From positions 186,001 to 250,000 of the forward strand of contig NZ_MVHJ01000005.1 in assembly GCF_002086115.1 (NCBI RefSeq): a stretch of DNA of 64,000 bases, in the 5' to 3' direction. Made by a program: the position numbers and the translations under genes. Of the stretch, positions 18,197-26,792 are shown one piece after another (position 1 is the first letter of the stretch; every line of letters starts with the position of its first letter). A model generated the notes under the pieces. The model had not been told where the DNA came from and made no database searches. It saw only the letters and a program-made list of their open reading frames with translations. This stretch comes from Mycolicibacterium bacteremicum. Its GTDB lineage: Bacteria > Actinomycetota > Actinomycetes > Mycobacteriales > Mycobacteriaceae.

Positions 18197-19252
18197 TTAC
18201 GCCTCCGCGCTCTCACGGGCCGAAACGATTCGCGCGATGTGCACCGCGACGGCCCCCGGGTCCCCGCCGGCCAGCGCCCAACCGCGGGCCCGCACCAGAT
18301 ACGCAGTCGCGGCCGCCTCGGCCGACACGCCGAGCCCGCCCTGCACATGCACCGCCATCGTGGCGGCCTTGGCGGCCTCCTCGGACATGAAGACGAACGC
18401 CGAGGGCGCGAGTTCGGGCCGCTCATCGGGTTCGTTGTCCAGGAACCAGGCCGCTCGTCTTGCCAGGCCGCGTCCGCTCTGCACGGTGATGGCGATATTG
18501 GCCAGCGGATGCGAGATGCCCTGCAGCGTGCCGATCGGCACACCGAGGGTGTAGCGGGTCTTGGCGAACTCGGCGGCAATGGTCATGGTCTCCTCCACCA
18601 GCCCGACCAGTGCGGCGGCCGTCAGCAGCTGCCACTCGTCCAGCGCACGTTGGTAGGCGGACAGCGCTGGCGCGCCGCTACCCAGTACTTCCCGGCTGTC
18701 GGCCGCGGCGGGATCCACCCATGCCATCGGCAGCTTGCCGATGTTGTCGACCTTGGCTGGCTGGCTGGAGTAGTCGAGCTTCACCACGTCGGCCCCGTCG
18801 CGGATGATGATCTGCCCGGCGATCGAGCCCGCCGCGATCAACCGCGGCCCGTTCGGTGCGATCTGCTGGGCATCGATGGCCACCAGCTGCGTGCCGTTGA
18901 CGATATCGGCAGCCGCCTCGGTGTCGAGGGCGCCCAGCCGCGCCAGCAACCGGGCCGCGACCACATGGTCGATCCACGGCACCGGGGCCAGCGACCGGCC
19001 GATCTCCTCGGCGACCAGGGTCAGGTCGACCAGCGTCGCACCGTCGCCGCCGACGGCTTCCGGCAGTCCCATGGTGGTTGCGCCCATGGCGCACAGCCGT
19101 TCCCACAGACTCTTGTCGTAGCCGGTCGGTTCGGCGGCGCGCACGGTCTCGATATCGCAGTGCGTCGTGAAGAAATGCTTGTACGCCGCCTGCAGATCCT
19201 TGTGGTCCTCGGTCAGGCTGTAGTCCAGCCTGCGCAGTTCGTAACGGTCCAT
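18197..19252 (-). CDS. Acyl-CoA dehydrogenase (FadE, second subunit of pair)
   Basis: A 351-residue, shorter acyl-CoA dehydrogenase-like protein. Its N-terminal helices (DYSLTEDHKDLQAAYKHFF) and the MGLPEAVGGDG turn are typical. The middle beta domain is degenerate, without the usual TEPxxGSD loop. The C-terminal helices carry RYTLGVPIGTLQGISHPLAN, VHVQGGLGVS and a long Ala-rich end. This matches the non-identical partner in heteromeric FadE complexes (FadE27- or FadE29-like). ATG 19252 shares a base with the TGA of the amidohydrolase gene (TGATG), and it runs straight into the first-subunit gene. The two probably form one enzyme oxidising a bulky acyl-CoA. Confidence 0.85.
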   Translation of the reverse strand: MDRYELRRLDYSLTEDHKDLQAAYKHFFTTHCDIETVRAAEPTGYDKSLWERLCAMGATTMGLPEAVGGDGATLVDLTLVAEEIGRSLAPVPWIDHVVAARLLARLGALDTEAAADIVNGTQLVAIDAQQIAPNGPRLIAAGSIAGQIIIRDGADVVKLDYSSQPAKVDNIGKLPMAWVDPAAADSREVLGSGAPALSAYQRALDEWQLLTAAALVGLVEETMTIAAEFAKTRYTLGVPIGTLQGISHPLANIAITVQSGRGLARRAAWFLDNEPDERPELAPSAFVFMSEEAAKAATMAVHVQGGLGVSAEAAATAYLVRARGWALAGGDPGAVAVHIARIVSARESAEA

Positions 19253-20127
19253 CAGTTCCTCATATCCTTTGCGCTCCTCGTGTCCGCGGTCTCGCCGAAG
19301 AAGAACTCGGCGGCGTTGTTGTAGAGGTAGTCGTCGAGCACATCGGCGGGCAGATCCAGTGCCAGCGCCTCGGGCACTACCCGGTGCATGCGCAACACCG
19401 GGAAATCGGAGGCGAAGATGATCTTCTTCGGGCCGCGGGTCCGCATGTAGTGCAACAGGCTGTCCGGCAGGCGTTTCGGTGACCACGCCGAGGTCATCAA
19501 CCGCAGGTTCTGATACTTGAGCAACATCCGGATGGCGATATCCCACCAGGGGTCGGCCCCGTGGATCATGCACAGCTTCAACTCCGGGAACCGCACGCAG
19601 ACCCGGTCCAGGTGAATGGGATTCTGCACCTCGCCGGGGATCGGCGGCCCGGGAATTCCGGTGTTCACACACAGCGGCAATTCCAGTTCCGCGCACTTGG
19701 TGTAGAGCGGGTAGTACACGGCATCACTGGGCGGATACTGTCCGTCACCCCAGAAGCTGGGCCCGACAACGGCATACGCCACGGGCAGATCCCGGACGAT
19801 GGCCGACAGGTCACGCAGCGACGGCATCGGCCGCAGCAGGTTGACCCCGCCGATGGCCAGTGCGAACCGTTCCGGGTGGGCGTCGGCGAACTTGCGCGCC
19901 GTGACCGAGGGTGTGGTGAGCGAATCCATCAGGATCGCCTTCTGCACCCCGTATGAGTCCATCTCCTCGAGCAGCGCCGACAGTTCGATCGGCTCGTACA
20001 TCGACGCCGGACCCTTGAAGTAGTCGTCGCGGACCTTCGTCATGAACGTCGGCTGCTGCGCCGTCTCACCGAAGTGCACGTTGGCCAGGCAGTCGATCAC
20101 GCGGTGTCCGGCACCGGATCGGGTCAC
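19252..20127 (-). CDS. Amidohydrolase-2 family protein (short form)
   Basis: A 291-residue TIM-barrel amidohydrolase-2 protein. It begins VIDCLANVHFG, where the usual HxH/DxH is reduced to a single His. It has LLEEMDSYGVQKAILMDS, LCVNTGIPGPP, CMIHGADPWWDIAIRM with a barrel His, and IIFASDFPVLRMHRV with the metal-site Asp. GTG 20127 overlaps the FadD TGA (GTGA); longer starts would run through the FadD gene. It lies within the six-gene leftward operon and differs from its two ~410-residue relatives. Loss of part of the metal site suggests an altered mechanism or a scaffold role; decarboxylase or C-C hydrolase activity is a guess from the family. Confidence 0.78.
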   Translation of the reverse strand: MTRSGAGHRVIDCLANVHFGETAQQPTFMTKVRDDYFKGPASMYEPIELSALLEEMDSYGVQKAILMDSLTTPSVTARKFADAHPERFALAIGGVNLLRPMPSLRDLSAIVRDLPVAYAVVGPSFWGDGQYPPSDAVYYPLYTKCAELELPLCVNTGIPGPPIPGEVQNPIHLDRVCVRFPELKLCMIHGADPWWDIAIRMLLKYQNLRLMTSAWSPKRLPDSLLHYMRTRGPKKIIFASDFPVLRMHRVVPEALALDLPADVLDDYLYNNAAEFFFGETADTRSAKDMRN

Positions 20128-21746
20128 GTCCCCACCTTCCCCACGGCAACGTCCTTGGCCCACCGATAATCGGCCTTGCCGTTCCCGAGCCGACGGACCT
20201 GCTCGACGAACATCACGTCCTTGGGCGCCTTGAAGCGCGCCAGCGATGCGCAGCTGTGCGCACGCAGCACATCGGCGCTCTGGTCCGCGTCGGGCTTGAG
20301 CGCCACGATCGCCACGATCTCCTCCCCCCACCGATCGCTGGGCCGGCCCACCACCAGCGCGTCGACGACATCGGGGTGGGTGCGCAACGCCGCCTCCACC
20401 TCCTCGACGAACACCTTCTCGCCACCGGTATTGATCACCAGCGAGTCCCGCCCGTAGAGGCGCAACGACCCGTCGGCCGCGAGGGCGGCGCGGTCCCCGG
20501 ACACGACGACCCGCTCGCCGGCGACCTCGGGGAAGGTGCGTTCGGTGGCCTCGGAATCCTCGAAGTAACCCAGTGGTATCCGTCCGTTACGAGCCGCCCA
20601 GCCGACCTGATCTTCGCCGGGCGCCAGGAAACGGCTGTAGTCCTCGGCGAGCACCAATCCGCCCGCGCGCAACTGAAAGGTGTCCGCCGTCTCGGTGTGG
20701 CGCTGCGTGTGCCCGAACCCCATGTTGCCGGTCTCCGACGAGCCGAACCCGTTGATGATGGTGATCTGGGGAATGTGTTCCAGCAGTGCGCGTTGGTGTT
20801 TCGGATTGGTGGCCGCACCGCCGGTTCCGATGGCGAACAATCCCGACAGGTCATAGGTCGCGCGGTCGAGTTCTGCCACCAGCGGCGCGGCATACGCGTC
20901 ACCGACCATCGTCATCAGGCCGACCCGCTCACGCTGCGCGGTCTCCAGAACCGCGCGGGGGTCGAACCTGGCCTTGGTGTCGTGCAGCACCACCGTCTGC
21001 CCGGACAGCAACCCGGAGAACGCGGTCCACATGCCGGCGGCGTGCATCAGCGGTGACACGGCGAACCACGGCGGACCGGCATGGGCCACCTTGTCGTGGA
21101 TCTCCCCGACCGCGTCGTGGTCGGCCCCGTTCATCGAGGACACGTAGATGTCTCCCTGGCGCCACATCACGCCCTTGGGCCGGCCGGTGGTCCCGCCGGT
21201 GCAGATCATCAGCAGGTCATCCGGCGATGCCTGCGGGACCATACCGGGGTCCGCCTGCGCCAGTGCATCGTCCAGGCGCACCGCCCCCGGCAATTCGGTC
21301 CCGTCGCCGTCGTCGACCGAGATCAACAGCCGGGCGTCCGGGCCGTCCCCGCCGAGGATCGGGCCGAACCTGTCTCCGAGTGAGCGGTGGTAGATCACCG
21401 CCCGCGGACGCAGGTAGGCCAGCAGGTCGGCGACCTCGCCGGGCGAGTAGTAGTAGTTGACGTTGACCGGCACCGTCCGGGCCTTCAGGCACCCGATCAC
21501 CATCTCGGGATAGCGGTCGTTGTGCATGATCAGCGCGACGCGATCCTGCCCGCATTCCCAGCGCTGCAATTCATCTCGCTCGCGGTGGACGCCGAGTCCG
21601 TGGCCGGCCAGGAAGGCTGCCAGCCGCCGGGTCCGGTCCGCGCCCTCGGCGAACGTCATGCGTCGGGGCCCGCAGACCGTCATCTCCCGGTCGGGCACCA
21701 CGTCGGCGATGGCGTCGATGACGGCGCCGATGGTCCACTCGGGCAC
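20124..21746 (-). CDS. Acyl-CoA synthetase (FadD family)
   Basis: A 540-residue adenylate-forming ligase, closely related in layout to the FadD at 7941. The P-loop is ICTGGTTGRPKGVMW; INGFGSSETGNMGF is the A5 segment, LYGRDSLVINTGGEKVFVEE the hinge/A8, and GNGKADYRWAKD the C-terminal Lys region. GTG 21746 follows the upstream amidohydrolase TAA by 5 bp. It activates a free carboxylate for the FadE pair downstream in the operon. The substrate is likely related but not identical to that of FadD 7941, since the two are well diverged. The alternative is that one acts on side chain and the other on ring fragments. Confidence 0.87.
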   Translation of the reverse strand: MPEWTIGAVIDAIADVVPDREMTVCGPRRMTFAEGADRTRRLAAFLAGHGLGVHRERDELQRWECGQDRVALIMHNDRYPEMVIGCLKARTVPVNVNYYYSPGEVADLLAYLRPRAVIYHRSLGDRFGPILGGDGPDARLLISVDDGDGTELPGAVRLDDALAQADPGMVPQASPDDLLMICTGGTTGRPKGVMWRQGDIYVSSMNGADHDAVGEIHDKVAHAGPPWFAVSPLMHAAGMWTAFSGLLSGQTVVLHDTKARFDPRAVLETAQRERVGLMTMVGDAYAAPLVAELDRATYDLSGLFAIGTGGAATNPKHQRALLEHIPQITIINGFGSSETGNMGFGHTQRHTETADTFQLRAGGLVLAEDYSRFLAPGEDQVGWAARNGRIPLGYFEDSEATERTFPEVAGERVVVSGDRAALAADGSLRLYGRDSLVINTGGEKVFVEEVEAALRTHPDVVDALVVGRPSDRWGEEIVAIVALKPDADQSADVLRAHSCASLARFKAPKDVMFVEQVRRLGNGKADYRWAKDVAVGKVGT

Positions 21747-21751
21747 CGCGG

Positions 21752-23002
21752 TTACACCGACGCCGTGAGGTCACGCACCCCGGGCGCGACCCGATTGACG
21801 TCACCGAGCAGCTCAAGGGCGTTGTCGCGCATCACCTTCCGGGTGTCCTCCCGACTGAACTCGGGGAACTGCGGGATGTCGGCGGTGAAGGTGGTCGGGT
21901 CGGCCAGCCCCTCGCCGTGCGGCCAGTCCGAACCGAACAGGATCTTGTCGACCCCGATGGTGTCGGCGAGCAGCTTCACGTCATCCTCGTAGTACGGCGC
22001 GATCCAGACGTTGTTGCGCAGTTGCTCGACCGGATCCTCGGTGAAGTGGTACGGCGCATTGTTGGCCGCCTTCTTGAGTCGCTTGATCAGCCGGTAGACG
22101 AAGTACGAGCCGTTCTCGATGCTGCACACCTTGAGGTTGGGGTGCCGGGTGAACACCTGGTGCACGATCATCGAGGCCATGGTGTCGTGAATGGCGCGGT
22201 CGTCCATGATCACCATGTCGAGCGGATCACGCCGGCCGAACCCCTTGAAGACACCGCTGCCGCCCCACAGCGCCGGGACCGCCATGTATCCGGAGTCGGA
22301 CAGATGGAACACCACCGCGACGCCGGCCTCGGCCAGCCGGGCCCATACCGGGTCATGGACCGGGTCGCCGAGGGAGCGTGGCCTGACCGCGCTGGGAACC
22401 GGGGCGGGCCGCACGCAGACCAGCTTGGCGCCGCGACCGATGACGAACTCGACCTCCTCGACGGCTTTGACCGGGTCGGCCAGCGAGATGATCGGCGCCG
22501 ACACGAAGCGACCATCGGGTCGCTCGAAACCCCAGTCCTCGTCGAGCCAGAGGTTGAACGCATGCACCGAGGCCATGGTGGCCTCGATATCGTGCTTGAG
22601 CCCCTCCTCCACGCCGCAGGCGAACGTCGGCAGCATGAAAACGGTTTCGAGGCGCTGCCGGTCCAGCACGGCCAGCCGGGCCTCACGGTTCTGATACTCG
22701 GGATGCTCGGAGAGCCGGTCGACCTTCATCAGCGACGCCGGATCGACGCCCTCGGGTATCTCACCGCGGAACAGCAGGTCCAGACATCCCGGCTCGATGA
22801 TCGGGTCGAAGGTCGGATTCGGGATGAAATGGTTGACGGTGCCACCGAACAGCGCCAGCGTGCGCTTACCGTCCTGGACCATCTGCACACCACGAGTGCG
22901 GAATTCCTTGGGCAGGTGCCGGGTGAACGCGTCGATCGGCTCGTAGTAGTGGTTGTCGACGTCCACCGCCAGATAGGGCAACTTCTCGGGTGTTTCGGTC
23001 AT
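21752..23002 (-). CDS. Amidohydrolase-2 family metal-dependent hydrolase
   Basis: A 416-residue amidohydrolase-2 protein. AVDVDNHYYEP gives a DxxH-type metal start, VVFHLSDSGYM a barrel His, VCSIENGSYFVYRLIK a typical helix, and ILFGSDWPHGEGLADP the C-terminal metal-site Asp. It is the homologue of the protein at 15719, sharing the NHFIPNPTFDPI versus DFIPNPTFERV segments and the overall length. ATG 23002 is preferred, one base after the crotonase TGA, with an AAGG ribosome site; GTG 23011 is possible. It is second in the leftward operon. A decarboxylase or hydrolytic ring-cleavage step for a CoA-linked or free acid is plausible but unproven. Confidence 0.82.
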   Translation of the reverse strand: MTETPEKLPYLAVDVDNHYYEPIDAFTRHLPKEFRTRGVQMVQDGKRTLALFGGTVNHFIPNPTFDPIIEPGCLDLLFRGEIPEGVDPASLMKVDRLSEHPEYQNREARLAVLDRQRLETVFMLPTFACGVEEGLKHDIEATMASVHAFNLWLDEDWGFERPDGRFVSAPIISLADPVKAVEEVEFVIGRGAKLVCVRPAPVPSAVRPRSLGDPVHDPVWARLAEAGVAVVFHLSDSGYMAVPALWGGSGVFKGFGRRDPLDMVIMDDRAIHDTMASMIVHQVFTRHPNLKVCSIENGSYFVYRLIKRLKKAANNAPYHFTEDPVEQLRNNVWIAPYYEDDVKLLADTIGVDKILFGSDWPHGEGLADPTTFTADIPQFPEFSREDTRKVMRDNALELLGDVNRVAPGVRDLTASV

Positions 23003-23003
23003 C

Positions 23004-23822
23004 TCAGGCACCTTTCAGGGGTGGGAAGTTCGGCGGGCGCTTCTCGAAGAACGCCGTGATTCCCTCGATCAGGTCGGGCCGCTTCATCGATTCGTGCATG
23101 AGCGTCTCGGCGCGGGCACTGACCGCGGTCACCGGGTCACCGGCGTCGCCGTACAACTGCGCCTTGATGACGGCCATCGAGGCCGGCGAGCAGTTGCGCG
23201 CCAGATCCTCCGCGTAGGCGATGGCGGTCGGTAGCAGATCATCCGGTGCCACAACCTCTTTGACCAGACCGAGCCCGGCGGCTTCCTCGGCGGGGAATGT
23301 GCGCCCGGACAGCAACAGGTCGGCGGCAGCACCCCAGCCGGCCAGTCGGGGCAAAATCCAGCTGATGCCGTACTCCGCGATCAGGCCGCGGCGCGGGAAG
23401 GCCGTCGCGAACTTGGCACCGGCTGCGGCGAATCGGACATCGCACATGAGCGCGTGGGTCAGGCCGATCCCGACGCAGGCGCCGTTGATGGCGGCGATGA
23501 CGGGCTTGGCCACCGTGGTGAGGAAATGTGGATGTCGTTCGCCGACGATCGTGCTGACATCGGTGTCCCCGCTGATCGATTCGCCGAGGCCGGCCATATC
23601 GCCCAGGTAGGCGCCGGCGCAGAATCCGCGCCCGGTACCGGTCAGCACGATGGCCCGGACATCCGGGTCGTCCTCGGCGCGGTCGAAGCAGGTGTAGACA
23701 CCGCGGGAGATGTCGGCACCCCAGGAATTGAGGCGTTCGGGGCGGTTGAGCGTGATCACCGCGACCCCGGCCCCGGCGACCTCGTACAGGACCGCCGTAC
23801 CTACGTTGTCGGTGACGGTCAC
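23004..23822 (-). CDS. Enoyl-CoA hydratase/isomerase (crotonase) family protein
   Basis: A 272-residue crotonase. It shows the VITLNRPERLNSW start, LTGTGRGFCAGAYLGDM (first oxyanion-hole segment and A-S/A-G-DL-type loop), AAINGACVGIGLTHALMCDVRFA (second oxyanion strand) and RRGLIAEYGISWILPRLAG with a Glu in the usual general acid/base region. The C-terminal EGITAFFEKRPPNF is standard. GTG 23822 starts the protein. It heads the leftward six-gene operon (crotonase, amidohydrolase, FadD, amidohydrolase, FadE, FadE), whose promoter must lie in the 119-bp gap upstream, where a degenerate TACTGTA site is found. Confidence 0.87.
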   Translation of the reverse strand: MTVTDNVGTAVLYEVAGAGVAVITLNRPERLNSWGADISRGVYTCFDRAEDDPDVRAIVLTGTGRGFCAGAYLGDMAGLGESISGDTDVSTIVGERHPHFLTTVAKPVIAAINGACVGIGLTHALMCDVRFAAAGAKFATAFPRRGLIAEYGISWILPRLAGWGAAADLLLSGRTFPAEEAAGLGLVKEVVAPDDLLPTAIAYAEDLARNCSPASMAVIKAQLYGDAGDPVTAVSARAETLMHESMKRPDLIEGITAFFEKRPPNFPPLKGA

Positions 23823-23851
23823 CGGCGCCGCACCACCCGTTCAGACATACA

Positions 23852-23870
23852 TACTGTATACCTATCGGTA
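23852..23870. promoter_or_regulatory. Degenerate island operator, site 4
   Basis: On the plus strand TACTGTATACCTATCGGTA has one perfect arm (TACTGTA) and one poor arm (4 of 7). It sits 30 bp upstream of the crotonase GTG, where a promoter for the leftward six-gene operon is needed. On the minus strand the perfect arm reads TATACAGTAT, a good -10 region. Weaker than sites 1-3. Confidence 0.4.
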
Positions 23871-23941
23871 GTGCATTCCGCAAGCCCGCTTCGGGCACGC
23901 CGACCTGCGCAAAGCCCGGCTGACCGCGGGTTGCGACAGCG

Positions 23942-25009
23942 CTAGGAAGCGGGCAGCAGATCGGTGCCGACGATCTGCACGCTGCCGGTACCTGCACCAT
24001 TGCTGCCGGTGACCAGCACAGCCCCCGACCGGGGATCGACCGCGACGGAATTGGGCTGCTGCACCGTCGGGATGTCGGCGAGTACGCGCGCGGTGGCCGG
24101 GTCGGCGATGTCGACCACCCGGAGCAGATTCGACTCGGTCAACGTGATGTACAGGCGATCGTTGCTGCTGTCGAAGGCCAACCCGTACGGCTTCCCCGGC
24201 GCGTCGACCCGGGCCACCTCGGTGATCTGCGGACCGATGCGTTCGATCAGGACGGCACCGCCATCGGTATCGGCGAAGGCGGCCAGGTCCCCGGTCAGTG
24301 CGATCGCGTGCGTCAGCTTGGTCCCCACCGGGGCCTGGGCGACCTGCCGTCGCGTCGCCGCATCGTAGACCCACACGCCGTTGCCCTGGACATCCGCGAC
24401 TGCCGCGTAATTCCCCACGGCCGCAACGCCTCCCGGTTGGGTCGGGCCCGCGGGCAACGACCCGGTCACCCGGCCGTCGCGGACGAACACGACACCCCCG
24501 CCGCCCTCGTTGGCGACGACGATGGTGCCATCGGCCGTCGCCGCCGCGTCATGGGGCTGGCGGCCCACACCGGAGGCGGTGAAGTCGATGCGGCCGTCGG
24601 CCAGCCGGAGGGCGAGCAGTTCGTCGGAACCCTCCAGTGGCGCCAGTACCGGGCCGTCCGGTCCGGCGAGGCTGAGGTGGCGCGCGGCGCTCGGCGTCCC
24701 GACACGGGCACGCTGCGCGCCGGTGGACGCATCGAAGATCACGATCCCGTCCGGTTGCCGTACCGCGGCGGCGGCGATGCCCGACGAGCCGACGACGATG
24801 CCTTCCGGCGCATTGCCCAGCGGCACCACCGCACCCACCGGCGCGGTCGCGGGTGGTCCGGACCGTGCCGGTTCGGCGGGCGGCGTACGCGCCGGCGCCG
24901 GGTCAGCCGACGAGGTGGTCGGGGTCTGCGGTGCCGGCTCGCCACTGCAGCCGGCCAACAGTGCGCCGACGGCCAGCAGGCACGGGATGGCCGTGCAACG
25001 TCGTGTCAT
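23942..25009 (-). CDS. Beta-propeller lipoprotein (YncE/YVTN-like)
   Basis: A 355-residue secreted lipoprotein. The signal peptide (MTRRCTAIPCLLAVGALLAGC) ends in the lipobox LAGC, followed by a Pro/Ala/Thr-rich linker to about residue 60. Repeated blade-like units follow, such as GIVIFDASTGAQRARVG, GTIVVANEGGGGVVFV, GVWVYDAATRRQVAQAP and LLRVVDIADPATARVLADI, typical of YVTN/YncE beta-propellers. The function is unknown; relatives act in cell-envelope binding or sensing. The gene stands alone, reading left towards the catabolic operon but separated from it by 119 bp. A weak TACAGTG half-site at 25014-25020 is not convincing. It is probably not part of the catabolic pathway. Confidence 0.82.
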   Translation of the reverse strand: MTRRCTAIPCLLAVGALLAGCSGEPAPQTPTTSSADPAPARTPPAEPARSGPPATAPVGAVVPLGNAPEGIVVGSSGIAAAAVRQPDGIVIFDASTGAQRARVGTPSAARHLSLAGPDGPVLAPLEGSDELLALRLADGRIDFTASGVGRQPHDAAATADGTIVVANEGGGGVVFVRDGRVTGSLPAGPTQPGGVAAVGNYAAVADVQGNGVWVYDAATRRQVAQAPVGTKLTHAIALTGDLAAFADTDGGAVLIERIGPQITEVARVDAPGKPYGLAFDSSNDRLYITLTESNLLRVVDIADPATARVLADIPTVQQPNSVAVDPRSGAVLVTGSNGAGTGSVQIVGTDLLPAS

Positions 25010-25051
25010 CTACCTACAGTGCCCACACTCGGGTCGGGTCAACCGAACGCG

Positions 25052-25846
25052 TCAGATGTAGTCGCTGCCGCCGTCGACGTTGATGTTGGCACCGGTCATG
25101 TAGGAGTTGCGCCTCGAGGCGAGAAACGCCGCCACCGGGCCGATTTCGTTGGGCAGACCCGCCCGCGGCAGGTGCGCGGGATGCCCGAAGTGCTCGTCGA
25201 TCGCCGACATCAGGGCATACGGGTCGGTACCGTCGACACCGACCGAACCGGCCCAGCCCAACAGCGCCTCGGAGGAGATGCTGCCCGGGGACACCACGTT
25301 CACCATGATCTCGTCGGGCGCCAGCTGCAGCGACAGGTTCTTCGAGACGCTGTTCACCGCGGCCTTGGCGGCGGTATAGGCCGGCAGCCGGGTGCTCTGC
25401 CGCTGCGTGGAATGTGCCGAGAAGTTGACGATACGTCCCCAGCCGGCCTTGCGCAGCAACGGCAATGCAGCGCGCACGCAGCGGATCATGCCCATCAGTC
25501 CGGCGTCGAACGCCTCCTGCCACTGCTGGTCGGTCAGCTCCTCGAAGTTGCCCGCCGCACCCGGACCGACGGTGTTGATCAGTGCGTTGACCTCACCCCA
25601 GCGGTCTGCGAGTTCGGCGAACGCCCGCCGCACACTGTCATCGTCAGCGGTGTCGGCGACGATCGCCACGGCATCCGGGCTGCCCCGGCGGGTCAGCTCC
25701 GCGGCCGCCGCGTCGAGAACCTCCAGCGACCGGCCGACGATCGCCACCCTGGCTCCATCGTCGGCAAGGCATTGTGCCGTCGCGAATCCCATGCCGCGAC
25801 CACCTCCCACGACAACGGTGGCCGCGCCGGCGAAGCCGAGATCCAC
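25052..25846 (-). CDS. SDR family oxidoreductase
   Basis: A 264-residue short-chain dehydrogenase. The cofactor motif is VVGGGRGMGFA (GxxxGxG), the INTVGPG stretch replaces NNAG, NFSAHS carries the catalytic Ser, and PAYTAAKAAV the YxxxK. The C-terminus GANINVDGGSDYI is standard. GTG 25846 shares one base with the crotonase TAG (TAGTG), showing coupling; a longer frame exists only as overlap with that gene. It may oxidise a 3-hydroxyacyl-CoA made by the crotonase. Cofactor preference was not judged. Confidence 0.85.
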   Translation of the reverse strand: MDLGFAGAATVVVGGGRGMGFATAQCLADDGARVAIVGRSLEVLDAAAAELTRRGSPDAVAIVADTADDDSVRRAFAELADRWGEVNALINTVGPGAAGNFEELTDQQWQEAFDAGLMGMIRCVRAALPLLRKAGWGRIVNFSAHSTQRQSTRLPAYTAAKAAVNSVSKNLSLQLAPDEIMVNVVSPGSISSEALLGWAGSVGVDGTDPYALMSAIDEHFGHPAHLPRAGLPNEIGPVAAFLASRRNSYMTGANINVDGGSDYI

Positions 25847-26607
25847 TAACTCCCGGTCCAGTTCGGCGTGCGCTTCTCGGCGAACGCGGTGGCGCCCTCG
25901 ATGGCATCCTTTGATCCGAACACCGGGCCCATGATCTCGTTCTGCTTCTGCCACATCTCGCTTCGGCTCCATTCGGCCGATTTGACGATGATCTCCTTGG
26001 TGGCCGCCACGGCCAGCGGTCCGTTGGCAGTGATCTTCGCCGCCAGCTCCAACGCTCCGTCGAGCGCACCGCCGGGCTCGGTCAGCTTGTTGACGAAGCC
26101 CCACTCGGCGGCCTGCTCGGCGGTGAAGTTCTCGCCGGTCAACGCGAGTTCGAGCGCCTTCTGATACGGGATGCGGTGCGGTAGCCGCAGCAGCCCGCCG
26201 CCGCCGGCGACCAGCCCGCGCTTGACCTCCGGGATGCCGAACTTGGCCTCGCGGGACGCGACGATCAGGTCGGTGGCCAGCACCATCTCGGTGCCGCCGG
26301 CCAGGGCGTAACCCTCGACCGCGGCGATCACCGGCTTGCGCGGCGGGCGCTCGGTGAAGCCGATACCGCGTCCCTCGACATAGGGCAGCTCACCGGAGGC
26401 GAACGCCTTGAGATCCATTCCGGCGCTGAAGTTTCCGCCCGCGCCGGTGAGGATCGCGACTGACAGCTCGGGGCTGTCGTCGAGCTCGTCCATCGCAGCG
26501 GCCAACCCCTTGGCCACCGGCAGGTTGAAGGCGTTGCGCGCCTCCGGCCGGTTGATGGTGATGATCAGGGTTCGGTCCCGGCGTTCGGTCAGGATTTCGT
26601 CGGCCAC
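25846..26607 (-). CDS. Enoyl-CoA hydratase (crotonase family)
   Basis: A 253-residue crotonase. It has IITINRPEARNAFN, ILTGAGGNFSAGMDLKAF (oxyanion loop with the AGMDL signature), AAVEGYALAGGTEMVLATDL (catalytic Glu in the GGTE position) and FGIPEVKRGLVAGGGGLLRL (second catalytic Glu, PEVKRG). Both Glu residues of true hydratases appear present, unlike in several crotonases further right. GTG 26607 begins the protein. It forms a two-gene operon with the SDR and is divergent from the TetR, with palindromes at 26659 and 26718 in the 185-bp gap. Confidence 0.88.
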   Translation of the reverse strand: MADEILTERRDRTLIITINRPEARNAFNLPVAKGLAAAMDELDDSPELSVAILTGAGGNFSAGMDLKAFASGELPYVEGRGIGFTERPPRKPVIAAVEGYALAGGTEMVLATDLIVASREAKFGIPEVKRGLVAGGGGLLRLPHRIPYQKALELALTGENFTAEQAAEWGFVNKLTEPGGALDGALELAAKITANGPLAVAATKEIIVKSAEWSRSEMWQKQNEIMGPVFGSKDAIEGATAFAEKRTPNWTGS

Positions 26608-26658
26608 TCTTCATCCTCGCAATCGGCTGCTACGGGCAGGTCGGACTGCGGAAAACAC

Positions 26659-26677
26659 TACTATATTCATTACGGTA
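26659..26677. promoter_or_regulatory. Island operator, site 5, upstream of TetR
   Basis: TACTATATTCATTACGGTA has the arms TACTATA and TACGGTA (12 of 14 arm positions match the motif). It lies between the crotonase-SDR operon and the TetR gene, 52 bp from the crotonase GTG. Its presence beside the only TetR gene within the island links that regulator to the motif. Confidence 0.55.
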
Positions 26678-26717
26678 ACCGGCCGAGAGGCTGGTATCAC
26701 CGCTGCGAGAATGCGCG

Positions 26718-26733
26718 TACCGTCACGACGGTA
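26718..26733. promoter_or_regulatory. Inverted repeat before TetR gene
   Basis: TACCGT-CACG-ACGGTA is a perfect 6-bp inverted repeat, followed at 26738-26745 by the palindrome TACCGGTA. Spacing differs from the 19-bp motif, so it may be a second site type or a chance palindrome close to the TetR promoter. Confidence 0.35.
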
Positions 26734-26792
26734 TGCCTACCGGTAAGCTTGACGGTTCACTGCTGGAGCTCTGACGAGGAAAGGTGGCCGTA

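Noticed and set aside
25010..25022. CTACAGTG near the lipoprotein gene start as an island operator
   Set aside because: Only a half-site is present without a matching second arm.
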